From the NCBI GenBank assembly GCA_903813345.2, contig CAIIXF020000002.1, positions 5,000,001-5,064,000 on the forward strand: a DNA stretch of 64,000 nucleotides, read 5' to 3'. The notes beneath the pieces were generated by a model. That model was not told the origin of the DNA, did not search any database, and worked only from the letters and a program-made list of their open reading frames with translations. A program made the translations under genes and the position numbers. This document shows, piece after piece, positions 30,501-44,300 of the stretch (its first letter is position 1; each line of letters begins with the position of its first letter). This DNA is from Owenia fusiformis. Taxonomy: Eukaryota > Annelida > Polychaeta > Sabellida > Oweniidae.

Positions 30501-33500
30501 ATCCGTGAAGTGGTTTTCCTGCAATCTCAATGACAAGTTTTATCTAAACAATTTCCAAGATGGCCGCCAGGATGCAAGATGGACAACAAAAAGTTCTAGA
30601 ACTTCTTACTATGTAAGGGGCGGGGTCAAAATATCAATGTTCATATGGAGACGAAAGTAATTTCGTTTGGACAACAACCCCCACCCCCCTCTAGACGAAA
30701 GCTTAGGTCACTTCAAAAAAACATTGATAAAAAAGTCAAATGAGAGGCATAATCGTATCCTATTTGCCGGGTTATTATTACGGTGAATTAACACACGTTC
30801 GCAATTTAACTGCATTGAACTCTTCAAAAGGAGGAGGGAAAAGTACGGAATTTATTTGAAAAATGATTGAATTATCGTCTTTATCTACCGATATTTTGGA
30901 CCTATCACACAAAAAAGCTCATGAACTATTGAAAACAAGCCTTTTTATCAGAACATAGCGCCAGAAAAAGTGGGTAAATAAGGGTTATGTACTGGGAGGT
31001 TTTGGATATGGGGTTTATCCAGAGGGAGATATGCATATCTACCTGAGGGACCGTAGGGACCGAAGGTAGATGTGTATATCTCACGAGGGATGAATCCAAT
31101 ATCCAAACCGACCGTACATAACTGCTTTATCCTATACCAAGTAGAGTTTTCTCATTTTCTTCCAATTTTTTTTAATTTTTTTTCAATTTTCTCACATTTT
31201 TCTATTTTTTCTATTTTTCAAATTTTTTTCTATTTTTTTTCTTTTTTCAATTTTTTCTTTTTTTCAATTTTTTACATTTTTTCTTTTTTTCTTATTTTTC
31301 AATTTTTCTTTCTTAGCGGGAAGATATGCCCTGGAGCGGGAGATATGGCGGGAGATATGGAGGTTCAGGATATGGAAACCTCAAAATCATGATATGGGAT
31401 ATATCTTACCAACTTATCACCCTAAAACTCTACTTGGCATAGGATAAGTCCAATTATTTTTTGTATATCAGATCCGAATTATCGATGTTTTTTTGGTCAA
31501 CGAAAGTGCCCAAAAACCCCCTCCCCCCTCGCGAAAGTACTTTTGTCTCCATATGAACATCGATATTTTGACCCCGCCCCTAACATGTGTGAAAATTTGA
31601 AGTAAAGGTCCATGTGCAGTAGGGCAAATGACTTTAGACGGTCATATATTTCACCATGAGTACTTTCAGGACATAAATACAGTGGTGTTTATTAAAACAA
31701 TTTAAAGCAAAGAAACATCCGATCTCAAACACTTACAAAACACTCAAGTACTATGTGGATGGCTTGTGCGCGACCCGTTTATTAGAGTAATCCATATAAT
31801 ATGCAGAATCATACAGGTTCACAATCTCTCTGCGTCTCTATCGTCAATCCCTCTCAGGGAGTGGCCTCTTAGCCATTTAAACATTATTATATCTGAACAA
31901 CGATAATCAATCTCTCAGAGATTATTTCAATTATCCTTTATCAATGCACCGAGCATTAATGTGGCTTCTTTGCCATTTGAACACTATTATATGTGCAAAG
32001 ACAATTAAACTTCTACCGTTTATCTCTCCGTTCTCTACTAAATGATGTGAGACAAATATATCAGTGGCTATACCTGTAACTGTGAGCCAAACATGAACAT
32101 GAACTGTCAAAATTAAAAGTAATCATCACATTTAAAAACTTTTCAAGTTTCAAGATTACTTTGATAAAATAAGGTAATGAATAACATATCTAAGTTGTTT
32201 TGAACTTTTGTCAGTTTCGCGGAGACCCTTCTCACAAAGTTTAAGAAGTACCTAGTCTATTGTATTTAGATAGGAGATCTACTTACATCCTAAGCTGAAA
32301 TTGACGATGGTGTAGGCTCCAAAGCTCTAATGTAAAATATTGAACATATTAACTGTCTTTAACAAATGCCTTCTAATGTTTTTCTTACATTAACAAATAT
32401 GTATCTTAAAATAAATAAAATATCTGGTGAATTAAGTGAACAACCTATCTGGTCCGCATAAGAAGCCGAAGTGACCAATTTACCTGAACAAACCATAACC
32501 AATCACACGACAGTACACCCAACAAACAAATTCAAGCCTCGGTATCGCAATTAGCGCCAAATTCAAAAAGTGTTATAACACTTCAGTTAATGCATTAAAT
32601 CATTTTTGAACTTATTCACTTTGTTCAATCATTAGAAAATACATGTTTTTTTTCAGTGAGGTCACTGGTGGATTAGGGGGGGCTGTCTGGGGGCCCGTCC
32701 TCCCCTTGGTCCCAAAAAAAAATAATTTTGGGCTAAAAAAGGCCTTAAGGCCCCACAAATTGGGCCTCTTTGGTCATTACTGGGCCTTTTAAGGCCTTAT
32801 TTTTTAATTTCAGACCAAATTTTGAAGAAAATAGGCCTCAAAATTTCAAAATTTGGGCCCACTTTTGGGTTTTAGGGGCCCAAAAAAATTTTACGTGCAA
32901 GCCAAACATTTTTTCTCTGACCTGAAATTTTTGCCCCCCCCTTGTTGGTTCCCAGATCCGCCCCTGGAAGTACCCAAAATGATAAAACTATCAATTCAAC
33001 AATTCGAAAAATTATGAACCCCATGTCAACAACAGGACATTGTTTTGGAGACAATTTACTTTTGAATGCATAAGTGTATGACTCATTTGGTTTTGTTTTG
33101 TGATCATTAGGCATTTTATAGAACACAAAACTAGCAGTAAAAGACAATTCTAACTCAAGATGAATTGGATATGCACATGGATGTATGTCATGTCTCTGAT
33201 GTATGGTCAAATTGAAAGTCTTTCATCAGGTTTGATAATATTTAATTTTTTCTTAAAAACTGTAGAATCACTAGTTTAGTATAAAATGTTCTTATAATAT
33301 CTTAATATTGAATTTGTATTTCATTAATCTCTTTTAGATTCCCTGTGTCAAGTAAGAGAGCTCAGTAGAATACCCTGTCCCTATGGCTCTAAAATAGTTT
33401 ATTCTGTAACTACTATCGGCTACAAAAGCGCATGATATGTACTTCTGTGAATTATGTCAAAATCACCAAAAATCAAGCGTTTCTATTTATATGACATCAC

Positions 33501-35320
33501 AATGAGCCCAAAACCCCGGAAAATATGTATTTTCAACAAGTTTGTTAAATTACCTTTACAATGAAACTTTAAACATGATGAATGGTCAAAGCGTTCCCTA
33601 GATATCTTCAAATGTATATTTATGGACTTTAATAGTGACAACATTGCAGTTACCATGGAAACCATCATTTTGAAAAATGTTCTCACCTGTTTTGATTTAT
33701 TTAAGGGATTAGGCATGTTAACACAGATGCTAAGCTTTCTAACGGTACCATGATTAGCTAGTAACCTTTTCATTGATATATTTAACATGACATTATATTT
33801 TTGAGGATTTTTTAAATTATCATTGAAAATGTATAAAATGTATAAATGCCTCAAATATATCTTGATTTGTCAAAAATCTCGATATTAGATATTTGAATTA
33901 GGCCTCTATCTTTTTGTATTATGACATCACAATCATAGTGATATTGTTTGTTCGATATATTAATACTATGTGTTGTGTTAAGTCACTTAAAGACAAAAAA
34001 TAGTTTACTTTAAGTATTTTAGCTTACAGAAGCATATGATACATGTCTAAATTCTGTCAAAATCACCGAAAAATCAAGCGTTTCTAGTTCTATGACATCA
34101 CAATGAGTCCAATAATCCAAAAAATACATTTTTTCAAAAACTGTGTCAAATTATCTTTACAGTGATACTTTTATCAAGACATATGGTCAAAGCGTTATCT
34201 AGATATGTCCAATAGTATATTCATGGGCCTTAATAGTGACAACATTGCAGTTACCATGGAAACCAGCATTTTTAAGAACTTTTCCACCTGTTCTGAATGT
34301 ATTTAGTCATCAAGCATGTTAGTGCAGAAGTTAAGCTTTCCAACGGTACCAAGATTAGCCAGTAACCTTTCGGAGGTTTAATCTCTTCAAATATTGCCGT
34401 CTGCTACTCGTCTAATATACCTCAGAGTCAATGTGAGGCAATCAATTGTTGCTTTGATAATTATTCATCTCCCAGCTGCTTCCAAAAAACACCATGTAAG
34501 TTAACTTAAAGGTTTTTTTTTATAAAAACTAGATAAATTTTACTCTGTAAGTAGACATAAGCATATTATTCATGACAAAAATGAGTTGTATTTAATGTTT
34601 GTTTTTCTTTTTTTCTAATAATACAGGACGTACAAAAGAATTTTGCAACTTTTTTAAAAGACTAGAAAAATATCATAACATTAAGATTGAAATAAAAATT
34701 TCTTAACAGAAACTTAAGGAGAGGCATATTTTACCATTGTATATAAATAATTAATGCTCCCAACCATATTTCAGTATGTCAAAGACTGGCCTGTGAAGGA
34801 GAATGTGATATTACAAAATTAACCATAAGATGCCAAGAAGATTACATGATACATATTTCTAGAGTAAAAAACACTGCTGAAAGAATGTGCAAGGGAGTTA
34901 AAATATGTGAGGTACAGATACGATACCCATTGAATATCAAAAAAAAATGTGATAATCAAACTGAATGTCCATTCGAACAAATGACTCAAGAAGGTGAAGA
35001 ATATGAGCGATGTAAGACATACAGTGAAGATGGAAATGAAATCTGGCATAGAACAACAAGCCAAGAGGTCTGCTATTGGTGTTATCCGAAACATGTGAAA
35101 ACAACAGAACTACCTGGTAAGTAATTCCTTTCAGAGTAGGAAACTGAATCAAAATATCCCTTTATTACCATTTGCTTGATCTCAACTTAGTTGAGGGATA
35201 ATTTGTAGAATCCAGGGTCTGTCATTTTCTTTAACGCTTTTCAACTTATTGGGAATATGTTTCTTAAAAATATTGAGCAGAAACTGCTAAAGACTCAGGC
35301 CCGTAGCCAGGATTTGCCAA

Positions 35321-35351
<31 letters not shown>

Positions 35352-38300
35352 CAGTTTTCAAAAATTTCCAGGGAGGATTCACATTTGACAATTTTGGCCC
35401 AAATATGGCTAAAATCACTTGAGAAGTGCTCAAAATGGTGAAAAACTGCATGATTTTGAAAGAATTTTTGGCCAGGGGGGGATCATTCGAACCCTGCGAA
35501 CTCCTTGGCTACGGGCCTGAGACTTTTGTACGTTTAGATTTTATACTTACAAGATTAAATCAGATAAAACCTTTCACATTGAATGACAAATGGCATGTTA
35601 AGTTGTTAACCTTTCTAATCTACTTCCTTAGTAACCAAGGTTTGTTTACATCTAATCATGACAACTATAATATATTTGAAGTTTTAAATAACTGACTAAC
35701 TGACTAACCAAATTTTTTCATTACTTGTAATTTACATTATTTCAGTGCAGGAAACGACGACGGCCAATAATACCCAGCAACTCTTAAGAGTCCAAGAACA
35801 CACCAAAACTACAATTATTTATGTGGGTACTGGTATCAGTTTTGTATTAGTGCTTGTGATAACACACATTATTCACTGTAAGATCATCAGGCACAAACAA
35901 GAAATAAGACAAGCAAATGAAGCTGAGACTCAGAGATTAAACATGGAACAAGGTAACCAGGACCATACAGAAGAAGCATGATACACATCCACTTGCATAT
36001 CCAATTCATTTGAGTAAGAACTATTGTTTTATTGTTTGATTATAAACTATCTATCATAAACACTGTACATTTTTAATTTTCATGTAAATAGAGTTTTGAT
36101 GTAACTATTTTTATACTTTTATATGTCACTGATATGTAAAGAACATGTTTATATTTTTATATTCTGTACAAAACACACCTAAAACATGATTATACAGGTA
36201 TTCTTAAATACTTTAAATACCATTATATACTGATTTATAAAAATGGCGTACAGAACAGTTACTTAAAGAGAAATAAATTTATTTTATCTACATTTTTAGA
36301 CACTAATAAATAATTGATATGGGTAAAAACTTCTTTGTAAACTTCCTTATTGGCTTGTCCAACTTGTTTGCACCCCCCCCCTCCAAAAAGTAACTCTATC
36401 AGATTCATTGTATTGTATTCATAGCCTTTTCAGACTGAGCAATTATCCTCCTAATTTAAAATGGCAGAAAATTTCAGTTTTGCGCCAATCTGAAGGCTTA
36501 AAATCAAGAATAAATCAAATATTTTAGAAAAGTTTTGAAAGAACTATTCTTGGTTTGGAGAATGAAATTCATTGGCTTATTTCGACGTTATCAATGTCAC
36601 CAATACTTTTGATTTTTTACATGGTGTAGATTGAAATGTGATCTTTTGAATATTTAAGATTTAATTATGGTTCGGTAATATTTGTTTTATGAAAGAAGTA
36701 AAAATATTACCATCATCAAATTACCTGTTTGGATTTTGTACAGCTGTATTCGCTACTTTTGTTGAACAAATACAAACCAATAGTAAAACCATGCCTTTTC
36801 CTTCATCAATTAGGTGATTCAATGGGTCATCTCTGGACATTCTACGTCTTCATGTTGAAAATTTCATCAGAATGAGCTGTATTCTCATTGGCTTTTACAT
36901 ATGCAGGTATTTTTTCGATACCAGCCTGTATATGTAGAAAAAAGCAATTTTATGGATTTTATTTGGACCTTAGAGAAATTATTTATTGTTTTATTACATT
37001 TTATATTAAACTCAATGAAAGGCACTTAAGCTACTAGATAAATGCTACTTTTGTACTCGGCACAAATCGACGCAAATTAAAGATGCATGCAGATTGAACA
37101 TGTTTCACATAACATTTGTACATTGTAATTACCAAAAGTATGCATGGTAAGCATCATGAGGCTTGGACTCGCATGCACTGTTTTATGTTCAATACTTGAA
37201 CTACATGTAGATGTTCACCATCTCATTTAAATGTCATACTAACTTAGCTGATAAGGAATAATTTCAACATTATATTATCAATACATGTATCACCAAAAAG
37301 TCATTTACTTGACAAAATGTCACCACCTGGTTACAATTAAAATGTGAGAAGTAATCTATTTCCATGGTAACATGCATTCATTAAAAATGATATGATTTTA
37401 TTGAAAAGACCAAGATTTTGAAATACATTAAACTAGTTTAACAAAAATCTGTACCTACACTCAAAACAACAAGGTGAGGCATGACACATGTCTTGGGTAG
37501 GCTCCAGTACCTAAGATATGTGCATAATGGTCATGCCATCTTTTTATGTAAAATAAAATTTTGAAGCTTTAAATAAAAGTTAATGTCAGTGAACCTTAGC
37601 ACCAACAGAAATGATTTTTCTTTTGTTTCATTCCTTTATACTAGTTCCTGATATATAAAGGTATGTTATGGTTCTTGTCTGCAAGTATCGTAACAGTTTT
37701 TATGTGAACCAATAGGATTCCTTGGACAATTGGGGTTGGAAGCTATAGCTAGGAACTTTCCCTGGCACCTCACTTTGGACCAGTACATTAAAGACACAAG
37801 AGTACATTAAAGACATAAGTTCTGTTAGACAATTTTTCAAATAAAAAATTCAAAATTTAAAACCCTCCTCCAACCCCTATCCATCATGCCAACTCTCATC
37901 ACAAGTTGTAATGTAATGGCTGTCGTGCCATCTATTGTACTAGTGTCAAATAATAGTTTCAGCTGGCCATCATGCCATCTATTTTACGTAAATAAACCTC
38001 TGGTACCTAACTGAGATTGTGCATATGGCTGTCAAGTTGGACAGTTGGTTGTTCTTTTGGTTGTCCTGTTGATATCCTCAATATATTATCGATATCGTGC
38101 TTATGATTTGGTCTCAAGATATATCTAAGGTATACATGATGTTTTATGAGCAATTATATTGGGACATTACTGATTGTCCAGAATAGAAATCTGGACGACT
38201 CGATCTCTTTAACCTGTGAGCGCCTTATAGCTATTTTATGTAAAATAAACCTATATAAAATATATACATGTACATATTTTCAGTCCCAAGAAAAATTAAT

Positions 38301-41300
38301 TCTCCAACACAAGACATTAACATGACAAAGCTTCACCAATTGTGTGCAATAACAAAAGTGTAATAACTATTTGTTCGATTTTAGATTTCTTAGAAACACG
38401 TATGATTTAATCTTGAAAACATTTATGTAAATACATGTATAGCACAGACAAACTAGAGTGCTCTTAAGAGTTGAAGTGAGGCGATATCAAATATCTATTG
38501 ATCTATTGATTTATGACTCAATGATAATAAAAAACAATTTGTAATACTTTCGTTTTACTACACTTACATGCAGAGACAGAGTGATAAATTTCATCACAAA
38601 TCCACAAAATCACCTTGTAAATTCTTGTAAACATCAGCACAAGTGATACTTGTTAATATATATAAGAGCAACTTATCTAGAGGGTAAAGCACTGTGACCA
38701 TCTTTACATCAAACCTTGAGTTTAGAATGGGGTGAGATCAGTCAGTCCTTAGAACAATAAAATAAAGTCACCTTCGAGATTGAGTAACATGATTTGACTT
38801 TTGACTTTTTCAAAGAAACATACCGTATTCTCTGTAATTACCGCCCACTCTCTAATAAGCGCCCACCCCGCTTCACAAAGTTCAAGGAACATCGAGGAAT
38901 CAACAAGAATTGAAGAATATATCAGGAAAAAAAGATTTCTCAAAATCCAGGAGCGGGCGATAATAGAGTACTTACCCTAAAACTGCTGTAAACACGACGC
39001 GTTTTGTAATTCTATGCATCCTCTCGATACATATCTATCGATGGGTGCTTCCCACACCATACCATGCTAATATTGTCTCCAAATAGTCCATAATGTATGA
39101 AGGAATTGTTCTTTATCGGCATTCAGAAATTTCAAAAGCTACTGCGCTGATGTTCTGCGCATGTCAAGGTCGTGAACTTTCTGGTTTCTTTTTAATGTTT
39201 CTCGACTTTTACACGACTTTTGCACGAATAATGATGATCTCTCATCAAATTAGAAATAATGTATAACTTTAGATCGATATCCAGCAGTCTCTAGTGGAAA
39301 TATTGAAGTTAATCGGCGATAATGACAAAGTGGGCGTGCCGGAAATAAATTAGACATAGACGGGTCTTCAACCACTGTCAATATTGTCTAAGCGATCTTT
39401 ACCGTATTCTCTCCAATAACAGCACTTGTCATATTATTATAAAAATATGTTGAAGAAAATGCATTCTTGTCAAGAAAAATTGCCATACATGAAATTCCTC
39501 GGGATTTCTGATTTCTTTCATACATGGGCGCTTATTAGAATGGTCTAAATAATGTATTTTCAATTTTCTAAACGCCCTGGGCGCTAATTACAGAGAATAC
39601 GGTATGTGTAATTGCTTCAAAATTTTAAATTTTCATATAATTTGATCCATTGTCAATCACAACTTGAATGGAATAAACCTCCCACAGACTGATTTTGACA
39701 TGATCTCATTATTGAATAAATAAAAAAAACATTGAGACCTGCTAGGAGGTGTTCACATTTAAACTTTGGTTAACATGGGAGTCAAGGGGAGGAAAAAACA
39801 GGACCAAAAAGGGTTCAGATTGGGAGATGTTTGGATAACAAGTGTTAGACTATACAGGTTTTACTGTACTTCAATGATATTCCATTAATAGATTATTAAG
39901 TAATCAGTTCTCAATTGAAAATAGATTCATAATGTCAATGTCTTCAAAAGATAAATATGTCCAAAAGCAAGTTGACAGTTTGAAGCATTCAAAAACTTGA
40001 ACTTACCTGAAAATTAACAATGAAGGTCAAATCTCGAATCTGAATTCAGATTAGAACTTCCGAGAGCTTGTAGATGGTATATTGAAACATATGAGTTAAA
40101 AAATAACTTGTGAAGTTTTCTTAGTGTTTTTATGAAAAATAGCTTGCAGACAATTTTATCTTTGTACTGATCACAATTGATGATGTCAGCGATAGGTCTT
40201 AAAAAGGATGATGTCAAATATCATTAAATGTGTTTGCAAGGACACTACAGATATATAAATGAATTGAAAAGAAAGCTGAATTATTCTAACAACAAGTCAA
40301 CATAACAACAACCCAAGATGAATTGGAAACTAATACGCACTTGGATGTATGTCATATTCCTGATGCATGGTCAAGCTGGATGTTATTCATCAGGTTTGTT
40401 ATCAGGTTTAAAATATCACTTAATAAAAATGGATTAGGTTACTTAACTTTGCACAAGCATATTATGTTCATGCAACATAAAAAGAAAATTACTTGAGCAG
40501 GGCTGTTTTTAAAAAGGGGCCATGGCATATCATCAGTGTGTTAATTTCAATCAATACTATGATTTTCTAACTAAGTTTTCATAAGTTCATTGCAAAGATC
40601 TGCATCAAATTAATTATATTACTTTCTATGATATTTTTTATAAATAAAACCTTCTAAATATTTTTCAAAGAAATATAAATTGTAACTCAATATTATTTAT
40701 TATTATATCACTATCTAGCTAGCGACAGTATGATTGGTCAAAACCGGGTCACATGTCGTGGGATATCTGGCGATATTCAATGGCAATGCTAATCAGATAA
40801 GACAACCATGAGATATCTAGCGATATCCCACGCTCCCGGGAATTTTCAAAGAATTTGTTTTCGTTCAGTGTAAATAATTTAATTCAGTGTAAGTCAAAAT
40901 GGCAGACGAACCGAGTAGATTCGTAAAAATATCTGAAGACGAAAAGTTGATGTTATTAGAGAGTGTACATGCAGACAATACAAAAAGGTCGACTAAAAGA
41001 TCTATTAAAGTGTTTCATGATTGGATGAAGGCATCTGATATTCATATGGACTTAGAAAACGTGCCAAAATCTGAACTCAATTCAAAATTGGAACAATTTT
41101 TTTGTGAAATTCGGACTCAAGATGGTATGTATTTCAATGTTAACCTATGACTTAATAATATTAGGGATGTTTAGCTAGACAGTGATAATAAAACAAATAT
41201 TTCACTCTATTTTCGGTGAATACCTGTAGCACTTTCACAAGGTGATATTCCACTTGCCCTTCGGGCTTCGTGGAATATCACTTGTGAAAGATGTACAGGT

Positions 41301-44300
41301 ATTCACCTCAATAGAGTGAAATATTTGTTCAGTATTTCTAAAACATAAACTAGTCAAATTAACATAAACTGCAATATGCAGGAGGATGGACAACCATTAT
41401 TCAAACTTGATACTCTGTTGCCTGGAGTAGAACAATTTAGTTTGGGCCAAGTATTTCGTTAAATGTTATGGTAATATTCATGTTTCATTGGCAGTTCTAG
41501 TCTTCAAAATATGGATAATTCTGTCACCAAATTGGTCCACGCCGGGCAACAGAGTATCGAGTTTGAATAACAGCTTCCTATCCTCCTTGAACTGTAAAGT
41601 TTAAAACTAGGTCAACACTAAAAGAATTTCATCACCATGACATCCATTTAACACAAACCTAAAACCGATGATAAACTTGTGAGACTGACACACTTGGTAT
41701 ATTTGATTCAGTGACATATCATACATAATCTCAACAAATGTTTTTGAATGTTTTACTTCATCAGGGTCGTGTTTGAATTGCAATAAAGAATCCTGCATTA
41801 TTCTACATTAGATATACAAGAACACAAATGTGTACAATATTCCCCACCAATGGGTGATCCCGTCAAATGGTTATCCTAAAAATGAGTAGACAAGACTTTA
41901 CCGTTACAATTTTGGGACGGAAAATGCAAAATAGCCACCTTAAATTTACCCAGAATGCTAAAAAATTAGTCAGCTCTAGATTTTCATACTAAGAACCAAC
42001 CCTGAAAATTTGAAATTGATCCGTGAAACAGTAAACCAGAAAACGCGTAAACAAGACTTCACAGACATGATTTTAGGAAAAATCCAAAATGGCTGCCTTG
42101 ACATTTGCCTAGAATGCCAAAAAACTAATCAGTTCTAGATTTTCATACTAAGAATCATCCCTGAAAATTTGAAATTGATCTACCAAACAGTTCACCTGAA
42201 AACACATAGACAAGACTTTACAGGCAAGATTTTAGGACGGAAAATCCAAAATGGCTGCCTTGACATTTACCCAGAATGCCAAAAAACTAATCAGATCTAG
42301 ATTTTCATACTAAAGAATCATCCCTAAAAAGTTGAAATTGATCTACCAAATGGTTCACCCGAAAACGCATAGACAAGACTTTACAGACAAGATTTTAGGA
42401 CGGAAAATCCAAAATGGCTGCCTTGACATTTACCCAGAATGCCAAAAAACTAATCAGATCTAGATTTTTATACTAAGAATCATCCCTGAAAAATTGAAAT
42501 TGATCTACCAAACAGTATACCTGAAATCGCGTAGACAAGACTTCACAGACAAGATTTTAGGATGGAAAAATCCAAAATGGCCGACAATAAAAAAGTGATT
42601 ATTAGTTTTTGCCGATTTCTTTTTACAAAATTATCACATATAACTACTGTTAACAATAACATAGGCTTCTACAACAAAGTACACCTGAAATTATTTATAA
42701 AGCTACTAAATACTTAAAGTATGAAAACTCAAAAACACCGTTCAATATGGTACAAAGTATTATCGCGAGCTAACTATTCTTAAAACATTCAAAATGGCTG
42801 CCATGACTGAGCTAACAGGTCCAAAACCTAATCAGATGTAGAATGAAGTAAGCTGAACAAGATGTTAAAGTTTTAAAAGCAACTGTGTAGCCGTTTTTCT
42901 TAAAGTTTGCAGACAAGGATTTTAGCATTTGACTTCAAAATGGCCGACAGGAAGTAGGTATCAAGATAAAAAAATTTTCGTCCACATCTGTATACACTCA
43001 TTAGTTATCCCTGAAAATTTGAAGGTGATATCTGTAGCGGTTTTGGAGAAAACTGCCGGACGTACGTATGGACGGACGGACGGACAGACAGACAGACGGA
43101 CGGACGCGCCTAGGCCGACAATATGGCCCCACACTATGTGGTGGGGACATAAAAAAGCATTCGTGCATGTACTAACCCATTCTGATAATGTAATTATGTT
43201 ATGATTATGTGCATGGGGTGCATTGCCTCATGCTTTACTTTTATATTCTCAATATAGAATGATACAGAATTCTTTATTCTTTAATTATTATCAGATTAAC
43301 TTAGTCTATAAAATGTTGCTCATTTTATTTGTTTCAAAACACTCCATATTTCAGTATGTCAAATGTCTGCCTGTGGAGGAAACAAAGCAATAACAACTCT
43401 GGAATGCCCAGAGAATTACATGATTCAGATTATAAGAGTAAAGAATATTGCTGAACGAGGATGCTTCCATTACAAGATATGTGACAGTCACATCCAACAT
43501 CCAAATAACACGAAAAGATTATGTAATGATCGCACCAAGTGTACATTCCAAAATATGATTTATGAAGATGGCCAAGGTGAATTATGTGAGGAATATAATG
43601 AAGAAGATGGAAGTATAATTTGGCATAATACAACAACACAAGAGGTCTGCTTTAGATGTTATCCAATTCCTGTACCTAGTAAGTTATATTAATCTCTGTA
43701 CTGAAAATCATTGTAATTAGATTAAACTATAATATGTTGTTGATTTTAATTGTTTCTTAACATTCATTTTTCAGTATGTCAAAGATTGGCCTGTGAAGGA
43801 AACAATCCAACAACTCTTAAATGTCCTGACAATTTCATGATTCGAATTTCAAGAGTAAAGAATATTGCTGAACGAAGATGCTTTGATTTCAAGATATGTG
43901 AAAGTCAGATCCAATATCCAAATAACACTAAAAGATTATGCAATGATCACACCAAGTGTACACTCCATGAGATGATTCATGAAGATGGCCAGGGTGAACT
44001 CTGCAAGACGGACAACGAAGATTGAAATACCATCTGGCATGAAACAACATCTCGAGAGATCTGCTTTAGATGTTATCCTAAGCCCATGGGAATGTTTCCT
44101 AGTAAGTTATTCAAGAGAGTCCAAAAAATCTGGTAAGATTGCACTGAATCTACAGTGACAGATTAAAAGTGTTGATTTTTATATAGGGTCTATAATTTCT
44201 ATTAACATCATTTTATCATTGTTTAATTCAGTACTGTTACCATATTGGTTAGAATATTTATTATTTGGGAGAATTCAAACATTTTTTCCCTGTGAAACTT

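Larger units (their letters stand above)
28600..33159. other. Gene-free stretch between genes B and C
   Basis: Holds the gene B 3' region, a 200-bp duplicate of 38.3 kb sequence, the 'gatggccgcc' tandem repeats, the 965-bp TA-flanked element and a MITE near 32.7 kb. 31600-32620 shows short repeated phrases ('gccattt(a/g)aaca(t/c)tattatat') but no gene. Confidence 0.6.
36002..40250. other. Gene-free stretch between genes C and D
   Basis: Contains the gene C 3' region, a diverged third copy (36544-36690) of the 13.2/19.4-kb repeat, the 38.3-kb segmental duplicate and a 780-bp TA-flanked element. No coding sequence recognised. Confidence 0.6.

Noticed and set aside
30150-30614. CRISPR-like regular repeats
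   Set aside because: Units are long, imperfect and have no unique spacers; this is animal tandem-repeat DNA.
31072-31392. Phe/Ser-rich open frame
   Set aside because: Translation of a T/C simple repeat within a transposable element.
35426-35695. Open frame in the gene C intron
   Set aside because: It starts within a MITE, and its opening residues recur in the other MITE copy near 58.6 kb.
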